Assembly: GCA_001312405.1 (NCBI GenBank)
Contig: BBDR01000018.1
Span: 1 to 64,000, forward strand
Source: Clostridium sp. NkU-1
GTDB lineage: Bacteria > Bacillota_A > Clostridia > Lachnospirales > Lachnospiraceae
DNA length: 64,000 nt
Reading direction: 5' to 3'
Shown: piece after piece, positions 44,488-59,400 of the stretch
How positions within the stretch are numbered: the stretch's first letter is position 1
Layout: each line of letters starts with the position of its first letter
Made by a program: the position numbers and the translations under genes
The notes under the pieces: model-generated
Told to the model about the DNA's origin: nothing
Databases searched by the model: none
What the model saw: only the letters and a program-made list of their open reading frames with translations

Positions 44488-47400
44488 ATGAAAGGTATAG
44501 GGAAGAAAGTGCATCGCTTAAAAAGAGTGATTGCCTGGTTGCTGACTATTGCGATTGTTACCGGAAATATATCACAGCTTTCAGTAACTACCGCATATGC
44601 TTCGGAGACTGCTGAGCGCAGAAGTGAATCTTCTTCCAATGCAGGGAAAGCATCTCCGTCGGAGGCGACCCCGTCAGAGGCGGCGAGAGTTATTGACGTC
44701 CAGGTCACTCAGTCTGCCATTGAAAAGGTTCTTAAAAAGGATTTTGACAGCAGACCGGAATTAAAGGAAGATTTGGTTCCCTTTGAAGGAGATCAAAAGG
44801 ATCTGGTCATAGGAAAATTGTATGAAGAACTGGAGGGAAAAACTCTGGTGCTCCAGAAGAAGGTGGGAAAAGCCATGTATCTGGTAGTGGTATCAGATAC
44901 TCTGGATGGAGAACCTTTTTTTTGAGGCTGATAAATCCGAACGCATCAGGCAGGAATCAATCCTTAAGAATATTCAGATCATAGGCGTCAATGGCTATAA
45001 GGACCGGGACTGCGAATTCCGGCTGCGGATCGTTGGTGAAGATTTAATGATCACAGATGCCCAGATGGAAGAATTTGCGGTCATCGGGGAAAATTCACAG
45101 GAAGAAATGGCTGCAAAACCTTCCTCAACCGGGAACCAATCCGGAAGCTCGGGAAGTTCTGGAAGTTCCGGAACCGTGGAAACGGCTGCCGCAACAGAGG
45201 AAGAGTCCAAGGATCAGGAAACGGATGCTCCGGAAACCGAGACTAACGAATCTGAGATTCGGGAAACCGGGACTAACCAAACTGAGGCTCAGGAAACCAG
45301 TGAGGCTCATAAGAATCTTTCCGAGTCGGATGAAGAAACAAAAAGCCAGACCAGGGAAGTGAAAGAGACACAGAGAGAAGAGAACTCCAGGGAAATCGAG
45401 GAAAAATCAGAAAATGGAGTCAAAGAAGAAAGCAAAAAAAGAACAGAGCGGAAAAGAACAGGGGGAAGGTTCCAATTCTGATAAATCCGGGGAAGCTCTT
45501 TCTGTAAGCAGCGTCGGAATAAATGGGGTTTCAATAATAAGGCATGAGGTTCCGGTTCTTTTAAACGCTGAAAATACGCTGGCAACAGCTTCTGAAGCAG
45601 ACAATTATTTCAACGGCGGGGAAGATGCTGATCTTGTTTCTGTAGGGAATACGAAGGCCCTGTCAGAAGAGGAGCGGGCCGCCCTCATGGGAACCGATGT
45701 TGCCACCCTGAATGGGGAAGAAAAGAAAATAAGTTTATTCTCATTTCTCAGCCAGCCATCCTTTGGCATGGTGGTCCACAGCTATGGAATGACCCTGCTG
45801 AATACAGAGGTGAACAGTGAAGGCAGGCTCAGTCCTTATGAAACGGCTCTGACTTATTATGGGCCAGATGCTGAGGATAAGAAGGATACGGTTGAAGTGA
45901 ATCTGTCTCAAAGTAAGACCGGCTCCATAAAGGCAGGAATTTTATATACCTATACCATCACCTATACCATGCAGGCAGCACCTCTTTACGAATATGCTGC
46001 AGGAGGAAAGCTGCCCCTCTTTGATACCTATGAGAATGCAAAAATTCTCTTCACTGTGCCTGACGGCATTGTCATAGAAGAGCGGCCCGGAAAAGTAAAG
46101 CTGGTATCTTCTGATGATGGTGGTAAGGTTTATGAAATCAGCGTGGGGGATGAACAGAATGTAATTCGTCCGGGCAAGTCAGACAGCATAACCGTGAACG
46201 CCTATATTGACGGGAATGGAAAAAGAGGGGTTGGCGAAGAATTTAAACTGTCTCAGGACAGCATTGCTTTCTATGCTGACGTTAAGGTGGCTGATAAGAC
46301 AGATAAGGAGAATGTAACTTATCCCGGTAATGTTGAAACAGTCACTTATGCGGAGCAGCCAGAGGACACCACACTGGCTCTTGTTTCCGATGATGCATGG
46401 CATATTAAAAAGAGAGTTTATCCAACGGATCATTCTTATACGGTGGTAAGCGACAATGCAGGAAATCCTGAATTTGTGGACATTACCTATCAGATTGAAA
46501 TGGGCATGTACGGAAGCTCAGGCGATATATCCAGGCAGTCTAACGGAACCATTTACCAGACTTATGGCCGTACTGGTTTTAAGGAGGATTCTTATAAAAT
46601 TACAGACTCTCTTAAGATCCTCACGGAACATGCTCCTGAGGCCATGAAGCCGGTTTCCGTAACGGCCAAATGGGAAGGCGGATCCAATGTCAGGGTGATT
46701 AACAATGGGGATGGGTCGATTACCATTAATGAGTTCAAGACCCAGGGACAGAATGATGCGGATCATATTTACGTGTCAGATTTAGCGCCAACCTACAGCT
46801 CTTATCTGGTAACCGCCCGCTATCCCTATGAACCATTTTTGCTGAAGTACAATGATGAACGTATTGGGAACGAGACCGTATTTACGGTCAACAATAAGGC
46901 CCGTCTGGAATATGTAAAGCTGGGAACAGATCAGCTGGTGACAGAAGACTCGGATGTAAATATTGCGATTCATGAGTTCAACAAGCCGGCAGTTATCAAG
47001 ATAAAGAAGGAAATTGACGAGGGTCTGGGCTTTACCCAGAAGTATGGATTGACCATGGAAAAGGAATATCCCGGGATGGCTGGCTTTGAGATTTATTCCC
47101 TGGATGCTGACAACAAGCAGACGCCTTATGACAATTATACGGTTATAGACGGACATGGTCAAAAAAATTAACAATAAAAACATTGCCGTCAATCCTTCAA
47201 GGGATGAAACGGAAAGCGGATTCTATGCAACAGGGATGATGGTTACATCCAGATCCAGGTAGATCCGGGAACCTATGTGATCAATGAGACAGCAAATCCA
47301 GTTGGAACCCAATTCAGCTCCGCAAAGGTGGGAACAAAAGCGGTTGCCAAAGGGGACGATATTAAGGTCACCTTAAAGGCAGGAGAAAACGCTGAGGTCA

Positions 47401-50400
47401 CAGTGGTGAACGAAGTCATTGGAAAGGGAGCCATTGAATTTAATAAGAAGGCCCGTACCTGGAACAGCGTAACCCTTAGTGAAACAGAATTAAATGCTTT
47501 GGAAGGCGCAGAATTCATTCTTTTCCAGAAAAATGAAGATGGAGACCTTTCAGAAGTTAAAACCGTTAAATCAGACAGCAAAGGATATGTGTTGTTTAAG
47601 CCTCTTACACCGGGCAAATACATTGTAAGAGAAAAAAAGCGCCAGCGGTTATATCCTTGACAATCATGATTATGAAGTGACCGTAGAGGCCGGAAAGACA
47701 TCGCCGGTAAAAGGCGGGAATAACCTTCTTGTCAACACTTTAAATGAAGCAAGGGTAAATGTGACAAAGTGGATGCAGAATGACAAAGCTGGTTATATTA
47801 AGGTGCCTGGAGCTTACAGAGGGGACTTTAATAATAAATTTTGGTTTGAAAAAAAATGTGGAGGGCACGTGGACAAAAGTGAGCATTGACTCCAAAACCA
47901 CCTACTCTCTGGATAGTTCAAGCCAGTTTACGGCAGCTCTTCCAGTTTATGATGGAAGCGGCCAGGTGATTAAGTACCGCGTAGTTGAGGAAGTTCCTGA
48001 CGGATATTCCGACGGCAATGGCGCCGAAGCTGGTTTTTCACAGGAAATAAAAGGGAGTAACACTTATATTTATAAGACCTTTTCCCTGGAACCTTTAAAG
48101 ACCGCTCAGGTTGACTTGAAAAATAATAAAGGGGGAACCTTAAAGCTTCAAAAGGATGCCTGGTCCATCAGCAGCGGAAGCTTGAATAAGAATGCTTCCA
48201 AAAGTGGATTTCAGTTTAAGCTTTATTATAAAGAAGGAAATGACTTCACCGAAGTATTGCTCAATAAGGTCTATACAACAAACAGTAACGGAGAAATTCT
48301 GGTAAAGGGCCTTGATGTAACAAAGGACTATTACTGGTCTGAAATCAACAGCAGCGGAAGGCTGGAAGCAGATGATTCTGAGCAGATGGTAATTTCCGGA
48401 GATCAGGTTTTTATCGGGCCTTATAAGGTAGTCAGAGAAAGTGATACCATTGTAAAGGCTTATAACATTCCTCAAAAGGTACCTTACTGGCTTTATAAGG
48501 TTGATATCACAAATAAGAACAATTCCATATCAGCACAATTTAAAATAACAAGAGATGCTGATAAGACAGTTGTTTTCAGCGGTTCGGTGACCAATAAGGG
48601 AACATATGTGATTCTTGATCCCGGAACAGAGTATACCATGGAAGAAACAACGCCTCCTGCTAATTTTGAAAAAGGGAAAGACATTAAGATCACAACTCCT
48701 AAAGGGCCTGTTCAAAAAGCGGATTTGGAACGGTGGTATACCCAGGGCAATGAAGAAACCCGCCGGACCATTGAAAATAAACCATATAAATCTGTTTCCA
48801 TTAAGAAGACGCAATATGATGCAGACGGCACGGCAAATCCCATTGCACAAATAAAGTTTGACGCTTATGTAAAGAATGGCAGCAGCTTTACAAAAGCAAC
48901 TAGTCTGAAATCCAGTGTACCGACCCAGCTTGCTCCTGGAACGTATTACTTTAAGGAAGTTGTTCCTGACGGTAATATCAACCCTTATTACCTGCTTTCT
49001 GATGCTGATAAAGAGAAAGGTACCCATCCGGGTAATCCTGGCTATGAGATTTACGGAACCGATGTATACTACGGACCGGTAACCATAACCGCAGCGTCTA
49101 CAAGCAGCGAAAAGAGCCTGAATATCTATCTGGCAGGAGAGAATAAGCCCGTAGAGAATTACAAGAATAATGGAAAAGTAACGGTTACTAAAATGGATGC
49201 GTTAAGGGATATCACTGTGAACGGAGCCATTTTGGTATTTTCAGAGCAGATAAATTTAATATAAATGATTGGGCAAACAGCATTAAAAATCCAATTGAGA
49301 AGGTAACCACAAGCGGAAGCGGCCAGGCAACCTTCAGCAGTCCAGACCTTAAGATCTTTGACAGCAATGGAGACAGGATTTCCTATGTCATTGCTGAAAT
49401 AACACCACCAGCCGGATATCTGCCATCCTATGAGATTTTAACTACGACCTTAAAGGAAGGCAAGGTAATTACTAAGGTCAATGGAGATGATAATGGAAGT
49501 GCGCTTGTTATTGAGAACGAACCCAAACTAACCCTCCGTACCCAGAAGTATTGGAGGGATGAATGGAATTACCAGTTCTATCCGGCGAATCATGTTCTTG
49601 GAAACGTGAAGCTGGCCCTCTATAAGATAAACGCAGACGGCGTCACGGCAGACTATGTAAAAACAGAAACCACCAATACCTATGACGGGATCGCAACCTT
49701 CTATGATATTAACCGGAATGACACTTACTATGTGGTTGAGGTCCGGGTACCCACAAAGGAAGAAACTGGCTTTGATTTTGACCTGAATATGAAGGATAAG
49801 ACACCTTTGGCAGAAGGAAATGGTGAACCTCCGAAAACACTTTCTGTTTCAGACCTAAAAGCAGGTAAATACAATGCAGTGAAATATACGGGTAAGGATC
49901 TTGCAAAAACAGCGGACTCTTTAACCCAGAATACTGATCCGCTTTTTAACTATAAGCCATGGGTTCAGTTTAATATATTAAAAACCTGTGATGGAAAGGC
50001 ATTTGATGGAACTCCCCATACAGAGGAACGTGTCAACGGAGCGAAATTTAGCCTTTATAAGATGAAGGGTAATGTGAAAGATCTTTCGGAAATTCATTTA
50101 GAGGATTTGGCGAATGAAGACAGGTTTGAGAAGGTAGACAGCTATGAGAGCGGCACCCGCATCAATCCGAAGACAGGAATCAGAGAGAACGGGGAATTTG
50201 ATACCGCTATTTTGGAAACCGGCAAGGTATACTGGCTGGTAGAAGAAGAGGCTGCACCGGGATATCAGCTTCCTGGCGGACGCCAGATCGTAGCAGTATT
50301 TGCACCAAAAGATTCCGGTTACACAGGATATAATGAAATGCTTCATCTGTATGAAAATGGTCGCAATGAACAAATCGCTGTTGTGAAAAATCAGCATGGA

Positions 50401-53400
50401 GATGGCCAGGGAGGCTTTGATGCATACTATTTCCAGATTGCATTAAACAAATGGCTGAAGGATGGTTCGAAGCAAAATGCAGAACCAACCCTTTTAGGCG
50501 GAGCTAAATTCCAGATATGGCTGCTGGATCCTGATAGTAAAGCAAAACTGCTTCCTGTCCAGGTGGTGGAAACCGGTCTGGAATCCGACAGTGAGAACAA
50601 AACAGGCTATGCCCTTTCCAGGATGATCAACATGGGTAAGCTTAAGACAGAGCTTGAAAGCAAAGGATTTGATAAAGAAAGTATTGAAAGGATCCTTAAG
50701 CTTGAGAATGATAATGTAAAAGCCCTCTTTGGACTGGAGGAGGTATATGCGCCTTCTAAGGTCCAGATGGATCCAACCCTTCACTACCTGGAAGTGACAA
50801 TTCCCAAAAACCAGGATGCCATTGATTCCCAGTATTTCTGGAAGCAGGGAAAGTCAGAGAAATACCGTCTGATGAACACAGTATTGGAGGAATACCCGGT
50901 AACTCTGGCTAAATACGGATACGTACCGGATTCCAGTACTTTTGGTAAAACGGATGAGGAGCTGGATGCCTTAAACATCATAAAAACGCCTTTAAGCCGC
51001 GTAAAGTTTGAAATCTTTCAGTACCAGTGGGCAAACGGCAGTTATAGTTATGTAAGCATTGGAACTTATACTACGGAAAGCAATGGCCAGATCAAGATAC
51101 CTAAGGGCTTAAAAGCGGGGCGGTACCGGTTAAAGGAAACCCTGACAACAGCCCAGAAGAGTAAGTATGTTACCATGTATACCGGCAAGGACAATCTTTG
51201 GAGATACTTTACGGTAGGAAGCACTCCTTCCACTGTGAACGTTTATAACCCGGAGAAACCGGATCTTGTAATTGAAAAGACCACCTGGGCAGGAGATTCT
51301 TCCATAGACCTTCAGGGGATCACCTTCACCATTCAAAAATCAGGCAGCAGCGAGATCAAGGCTGCTACTGTAAAACTTGAGAATGGAAAATATGCTGCCA
51401 GCTTTAAAGATTTAGACAGCGGCATTTACACCATTCAGGCGGAGGATTTAGGAGACGGAGCGGCAAAATCTGTGACCAGCGGATATTTTGAAACGGCATC
51501 AGTGAATGTGGGATACAAAGCAACAGCTGCCGGAGAAAAGGTATCTCTGGTTCCCGTTGAAAAAAGCGTAACAGGAAAGCTGGCAACAGCTGTAGTTAAG
51601 AATCCGCGTCTGGCTGATCTTGTTATTTATAAGACAGATGCAGAAACAACGGAAAGCAGTTCTGGTATGGCAGGTGCTTCCTTTAAAGTGGAATACTTGA
51701 AGTTCCGTTCCGATACAGATTTATTCGAAGGGGTTCTGAAGAATGTAACAGATAAAGGATATAGCAAACCAGATCAGGACTTTGAAGAAATTTCAGGGAC
51801 TCTGACTGATAACAAGGACGGTTCCTATACATTGGAGGACTGTGCACCGCTGGTACCGGATTACAGAGCAGAAAGCCCCGGAAGGCTATACCATTGACGC
51901 CCAGCCGATGATTGTGGCTGTAGTGGGAGATATGCAGGCGGATACCAGGGGATTACTCCTGTGACCTTTGAAAACAGAAAGAAAGCAGAACTGACCGTAA
52001 CAAAGAAGCTTTTCTTTGGCGATGGATTTATAAATGAAGAGAACATTGCTAAAAAGCTTCCGGCTGAGATCATATTTGATATTTATACCTATTCCGATAA
52101 TGCCTATAAGCAGGTATTAGACGAAAGCAGCAGGCCGGTTCAGGTAAAACTCCAGAGCTTTGAAGCTCAGGATGGATATTATACGGCAAAGGGAACTGCG
52201 TTACTTCCTCAGAAGCCGGAAGGCGGCGCCTATTATCTGAAGGAGCAGGAAAACCCTGACTGGATGCTTTCAGCCTTAGGTGTGGAAGATAACGGTACCC
52301 TTCAGGAAGACGGATATATTAAGGTAGGCGGAGAAACAGATTTTACTTCCCAAAACCCGGTATCCATTACGGTGAACAACCAATATGCAAAAGCAAGGGT
52401 GCGTCTGACCAAGGTGGATGGGACGAATCCTTTAAAGAAATTAACGGGAGCAGCCTTTAAGCTGTATTCTGATCCGGAGCTGACAAAAGCGGTAGGAGAT
52501 TTCACAGAGATAGGGCAGAGCGGAGTATATGAAATGGTATTTTCCACCAAGCTTTACAGCCCTGGAACCTACTATATAAAAGAAGTGAATGCTCCTGCAG
52601 GTTATATTGCAATCACAACAGCCATACCGGCGGAAGGCCTGACAGCAGAGACAGGAAAAACAACAGAAATTACCGTGGAAAATCAGGGTGGTATTGATTT
52701 GCAGATTACCAAATACAGCGGAAATGGAGGTTCAGAATCCCTTAAATCAGGAATCAGCTTTGAGCTTTACAAAAAGTCCGAAGGTGCCTGGAATTATGTT
52801 GCAGAAGGAACCACCGATTCCGGAGGAAAGCTTTCCTTCCGGGGACTTGAGCTGACGGCAGGTGACTCTTACGGAGTTTATGAGGTGACGAAGAAGGAAA
52901 AAGGCTTTGAAACATTCCGTATGGCTTCCTTTGAAGGAGAGGCAGGAACCATCCTTCCTATAACAGCGGAGGTGGTAAAAAACGGAGAAACCAAAACAGG
53001 TCTGGATCTTTATGTTCTGACAGGAGACAATACTGTTACTCCGGGAGTATATGACTTTAAGGCTCATAACCAGGAAGCGCTGCCTTTAAAACTCATTAAG
53101 AACGATGTGAATAAATCAGATAATCCTGGCGGATCCATTACCGCTTCCATGAAGATCATGGAAAAAGAATCTGGAAAGCAGGTTGGTGATCTGGTTGCCG
53201 TACCATACGGGGAAACCGGAATTACGGTGCCTCTGTTACCGGGAACCTATATCATCGAAGAGATGGCAGTGACCCAGAATAACCAGGGATATGTCATTAA
53301 TAAGGATGATGTCAGAACTATTTACAGGAAAGAAGTGGAAGTTAAGAAGGGGGCAGTTCCAGAGCCATGCGAATTTACTAACGTAAAGCAGAAGACAGGA

Positions 53401-56400
53401 GTGACACTGGATAAGACATCTCTAACGGCCTCACTAAAGGATTTATGGTGGAATGACGGCCAGACAGTAACCTATACCTTAACGCCTCATGTGGTCAACA
53501 GCATACCATTGGACCGGTTTGTAGTAACAGATACGGGCTTAAAGATGCTGGATGAAGGAAAAACAGTGCTTTCAGAGGCTGATTACACCTACGAAAAATA
53601 TACGATCACCGGGATTAAGCCGGGAAAAGCCACGGAACAAAACCGCATGAAAGGTGCAAAGACCGGAACCATCATGGCTGATGTGACCTTCTATGATTTT
53701 AACGGAAACCAGGTGGGAGAGGTGCAGAGCGTTGCGGTATCAGGTGACGGAGAGATTGGTCTGGTAAAACCGGTAAGCGGCAAAAAGGTAAAATCCTTCC
53801 AGATCAGCTACCGGGATGACACTTTAAAAGGCTCTACGGAAAACCAATATGTCCTCGGAAATGATTTTGTACCGGGAAGCATAGAAGTTACGGTAAAGCT
53901 GAACCGCCAGGATCCAAAGCTGTCTAACGGAACCTTTAAGAAAGAAATCAAATATATCCGCAACGAGGCCAATGTGGCTATGGAATTCAGAAAATGGGAT
54001 ATTAACGGAACGCTGGTTCAGGGCCAGGAAAAGAGTCAGGCAGAAAAGGAATGGGATATTCCGGTCGTACAAAGCCAGGCCCCGGCGATTTCGGTAAAAA
54101 AAGAGCGTTGATCCCATTAAGGCATACAGCCAAGTGATATCCTGACTTATACGCTTTATGTAAAGAATGATACCACAAGCAATAATCCTGATATTGTTCC
54201 AATGCAAAAGCCCATTCTCATTGATTATGTGCCTCTTGGAGTTACTGTATCAGGGGAGTCAGCCGGTGAAAATCGCCTGTTAAAGGCTGTCAGCCTAAAG
54301 GATGCGCCACATGGCGTTGCCATTGAAAAGACTATTAAAAAGATTGATCCAGAGACAGGAAGGGAAACCTTATTCATCCAGTTAAGCGGAGCTCTGGATA
54401 AGGGTGAGTCCGTTACGGTTGAAGTAAAAGCACAGATTGCGGGAAGCATTATCAATTATGGAAAGAACATTCTCAATGAACTTTATGTTACAAGTGATGT
54501 TCTTCAGCCTGCGTTTTCATTAAATCAGACAGGTGCTTCCTTTATGCTCAAAACAGATTCAGGCAGCAAATGGCCCAGTGCGGACTTGCCAAAGGATGTG
54601 CAGCTGCCGGATGAAAAGTACCGCGGCTATGGTTATGCTTCGGATTCTGCGGAGAACACCATGAGCACCGGTACCGGAATTGTCCTCCATAAGGAGGTAA
54701 AAGGAAATTTAGACACCAGATTCGTATCAGGGACTACGGTAGGAAAGGTGGAAAAGAGTGGGGATGATACGGAGCTCGCTGATAAGGATGGTACCGTATT
54801 ATACCGGCTCACAGTCAATAATGTTTCAGCCACTGATTATATCACCCAGCTGCAGCTTATGGATATCCTTCCGGTTAAGGGCGACTATAGTACCGGCAAT
54901 TTTGAACGGCTTAGTGATTACCGCTTGAAGTTTGAGGATATTGTGTCTGTTTCCATTGAGAACAGAACAGATAACAAGGAAGGAAGAAAAGTTAGTGATT
55001 TCAGCAAAGAGGTGACTTATTCTGAAAAGGCAATTAACAATAAAGAAACGGCTCTGCAAGGAAAAGACTCTCTGTTAAATAACAACAAAGACGGGTTCTG
55101 GTCTGGAAGCTCCAGTGACCCCACGGCTATCCGCATTAAGATCACTGATCCCGAATTTTACCTGGCTCCGGGAGAAAACCTGGTGGTGGTCTATAAAACG
55201 GTTGTACCTTATAACACAATGAAGGAGCTGGATGATGTAGCTTACGGATATGCGGTCAATGACTTTGCTACTTCCTTTAGCTATAAGAAGAAACTATCAG
55301 ATGCTGCTGATATAGACTTCACTCTGGTTCAGACCAGCAACGCGGTTCAGGTAGTTCTGGTTCCGGGAAAAGTGAAGGTATCAGGACGGATATGGATTGA
55401 TGACAACAATAACGGTATACAGGATGAGAGCATTGAGAACGATCATCTCCTTACGGATCTGCTTCCGGTGCTTCAGTCAGAGTACTTTAAGGTCAGTCTG
55501 TTGAAGTACAGCAGTAAGAGCGGTGACGAAGATGTAACAGGAGCAGTAGGAGTCAGGGATGCCAGATTCCTGTTTGAAAATCTGATACCTGCAAAGCCCT
55601 TTGGAATCACTGGGTCAGAATTCACCAGGGATCAGGAAAACAGCTGGTACAGTAATCAGTCTCTGATCTTATCAAAGCTAAAGGGCGAGGATCCGGCCCA
55701 TTACAGGATTTATGTGACAACAGGTACCATGCCGGAGGGATATGAAGATCTGGTGCTTAAGCTGGCAAAACCGACCATGCTTTCCACCGGGGAAAATCCG
55801 GAGGCCGGAAGATCAAGGCTGCCTGGCACTCTGGCAGAAGGAGGAAGCAATTACGAAGAGAGCCGCGACAGCAACTTTAAGGAGGCAAAAGGCTCTTATG
55901 CATCAGAAGACTTCTTCTTATGGTCTACAGGAAGTGACTATGACAAGACAAAGGATATCGGTTTTGTACCATATCGGAATGTAACGATTAATAAGACAAA
56001 TGAAGCCGGAAACCCGGTGACGGGCACTCATTCAGCGTATACGGGCCGTATACCAACGAAGAGATGGAAGCATTCCGGAAAAATGGAATAAGGGATGCAG
56101 CAGCTCTTGGAAGTCCGGCTGCCCAAGGCAGTACGGCTCTGGCCGGCGGCGAGGCAGTCTGGAATGCAGGAGAACTACTCTATTACCGGAATTATATTGT
56201 TGTAGAGGATGGGGCGCCTGTGGGATATGAGATTGCCGGTGCACAATCCGATGATATGATTCCAATGGATTCCTATCAGGTGGAGGGTCAGAAGGCCTGG
56301 GAGCTTCTCAGCAAGGAGTTTAAGACGGCTGGAACCTCAATACCAAGCACTATAACGGTTAAGAACCGCTATGTATCCGGGACTCTGGAATTTACAAAGC

Positions 56401-59400
56401 TGGATGGATTGACGGAAAAGGAGCTTGGCGGAGCAGCATTCAGGATTGAGAAAAAGGGTACTGTGGTAGAGGAGGCCTGGAAGGCATTTACAGATGCCAT
56501 GAAGCGGATCCGGCTCCATGGGAGTGACAAAGGTAACGGCAACAGACAGTACAGTAGAATTTGAGGTGGTATCTGGTAAGGCAATATTGACCGGAATCCC
56601 ATATGGAACCTACACTCTGTCAGAAATCAGGGTGCCTGATGGATACGATATCACTAAGAAACAGGCTGATATGGAATTCCGCATCGAAACCAACGGGCAG
56701 CAGGCAGTGCTTGCGGGCCCTGAGGGCAACCTTATTAAGAATACCAGAACCGAATACAGCTTAAGCATAAAAAAAGGCGGATAATGCAGGCAACGACAAG
56801 GTAGCCGGAATACAGTTTGCCATAACTGGTCCTGGGAAATATGAAAGCAGTTCATGGATTCCGTTCAGCAAAGCCAGATTTAAGTTAAATGATCCGTCTG
56901 AAAAAGGATATGAAGTAAAACAGACCAATGAAGACGGCCTTATCACCTGGAATCTGCCATATGGGGATTACAAAATAGAGGAATTTAATGCAGAGGGTTA
57001 TAAATCTGTGAAGCCATTTTACGTAAGAATTGATGTGGCTGGAACCGTTTCTCTGTTAGATGGGGAAGAGCGGGGCGAGCTTACTTTAAACAGCTCAGAA
57101 CAGAACCAGATCAACCTGATTGTTAAGAACGTGATTAAAACCGGTTCTTAGCTTAGAAAAGATCGACGGGGAAACCAGAAAGGCCATCGGTGGAGTCCAG
57201 TTTGAGTTAAGCGGAACCTCAGTGATTGACGGGGCGTTTGCCTCTTACCAAAATCAGGTACTAGGTCTGGGAGTATCCCATGTATCAACCGGAAATGAGG
57301 ACGGAAGGCTGTGGATCAGGTTCCAGGTAGATGGAACCGGAGATTCAAAGGCCGGTCTTCTGACGGAGATCCCATACGGCAGCTACACCTTAAAGGAGAT
57401 CAAGGCGCCGGAAGGATATTTATTCAGCAGCGGAAGTGAATGGACTAAGGATTTCACCATTGAAAGCGCCGAAGGCGTGAGTTTTACAGGAAACAATGGT
57501 ATTGTCAATACGCCTCATGAGCTGAACATTGAAAAACGGGATCAAATGACAGAAGAGATACTGCAGGGTGCAGTGTTTGTACTGATGACTGCAGACGGAA
57601 AGTATGTGGCCCTTGATGAAAACAACTCCTATACCGGATTAAAGGAAAGCCAGGAGGAAGGTTCCGGGTTTACGACCGGAAGCAATGGAAGAGTCACTGT
57701 AAAACGTCTCCCGGCAGGAAACTATGTTTTAAAGGAGATTGAAGCGCCTGCCAACTACGGTGTATCTTCCGATCAGGAGATTACTGTGCTCCAATCCGGC
57801 AATACGGAGACCATAATGGTATATGATGTGAGGAATAAGGCCAAAATACGTATTAACAAGGCTGCATCCCACAACCATGAGATGAGGCTTGACGGAGCAG
57901 TATTTGAGATTTACTCCGACAAGGACTTAACAGCACTTGCAGGCACCATGACAACTGGAAACGGCGGCATTGGGGAATCAGGAATGCTTCCTTTGGGAAC
58001 CTATTATGTGAAGGAGCAGAAAGCCCCAGCCGGTTATGAATTAAGTGACAGAGTATATGAAGTGACATTGGCCAGTGAAAGAGAGGCTTATACGGTTCAG
58101 GCAGACGAAAATGACTTCGTTACCAATGATTATGGAACCGGATCTCTGGTATTTGATAAGGTTGACAGCTTAACAGGAGAAGCTCTTGCATCTGCCCGGT
58201 TCTCCCTGACCAGAAAGGAATCAAAGGTAGACGGAGCATTTGAACATTTTGCAGAAGACTTAAGAAATAAGAGCCAGAATGAGCTGGAGGCAATGGGAAT
58301 CAGCAGCGTTGAGACAGAAGACGGCAAGATCCGCTTTACGGCGGTAAACGGCCATGTTGACATGAAGGGAGTCCCATATGGAACGTATACTCTTAAAGAA
58401 GAAAAAGCGCCAAAGGGGTATTTGAGCCTCAATGGAAGGGCTGAGTTTGATTTTGCCATTACTGAGGACCAAAGGGAAGCTGACCTTGGAAACGGCAATG
58501 CGGTAGTTAATGAGCGGACTCAGTTTGAGCTTCAGCTTAAGAAAGCGGATAATCTTGGAAACACCATAAGCAAAATCCAGTTTGAGATTTTAGGCCCGGG
58601 GCGGTATGAAGAAAATGGAGTCTTATCAATTTTTGGAGCGAACCGGTTTAAGACTGACGCGGACTCTGATGCCGGATTGTTTATGACGGCTGAGGACGGG
58701 AGCATTCACCTGGGACTTAAACATGGTGATTACCAGATCAGGGAAATTTCTTCTGACCGGTATGATTCCATTGAACCGTTCTATATCAGGATCGACGAGG
58801 AAGGCAAAGTAAGTATCTTAAAGGATAACAGCAGCGCAGTGTCCGTTTCAAATGACGCTCTTGTGACCATTGCTGTGACCAATAAGATCAGCACCGGAAA
58901 TCTGGAAATGGAAAAGGTAGACGGTGAAAATACCGGAAAGAGGCTTGAGGGAGCAGAATTTGTGCTGTCGAACCTTTCTACCCTGGTTCCTGGAGCCTGG
59001 GACAGCTACCGCCATCAGGCGGCGTCAGAAGGCGCTTCCTGGACATCTGATCAGGTGGTGGGAAATACCATTACCTTTGTGCTGAACGGAAAAGGGGTTA
59101 TTACAAACCTGCCATATGGCACTTACCGCCTGACTGAGAAAAAAGCACCGGATGGATACCTGCTTGGAGCAACTCCATGGACAGTAGAGTTTACCATCAA
59201 TGACGCCAATAAGGAGATTAAGTATACCACACCAGGGCTGTTTGAAAAAACCAATGGAGCGGTTGCCAATATGCCGTCAAAGATCACTGTAGTAAAAACC
59301 AATGCAGTTTTTGCGGATGTGAAGTTAAAAGGTGCCGAGTTTATCCTGAAAGCTTCTGATGGAAGATTTGTAAAGCTGGATCATGGATCCTTTGCCGGAT

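Noticed and set aside
45120..45320. Short repeats in the Ser/Gly- and Glu/Thr-rich N-terminal part as a CRISPR array
   Set aside because: The units are short, coding and without spacers of even length; they are low-complexity protein sequence.
44900..57150. Phase-variable switching of the giant surface protein through homopolymer runs
   Set aside because: The same type of run is broken in dnaA, rpmH and parB. Twelve independent out-of-frame runs in one gene would leave it off in almost every cell.
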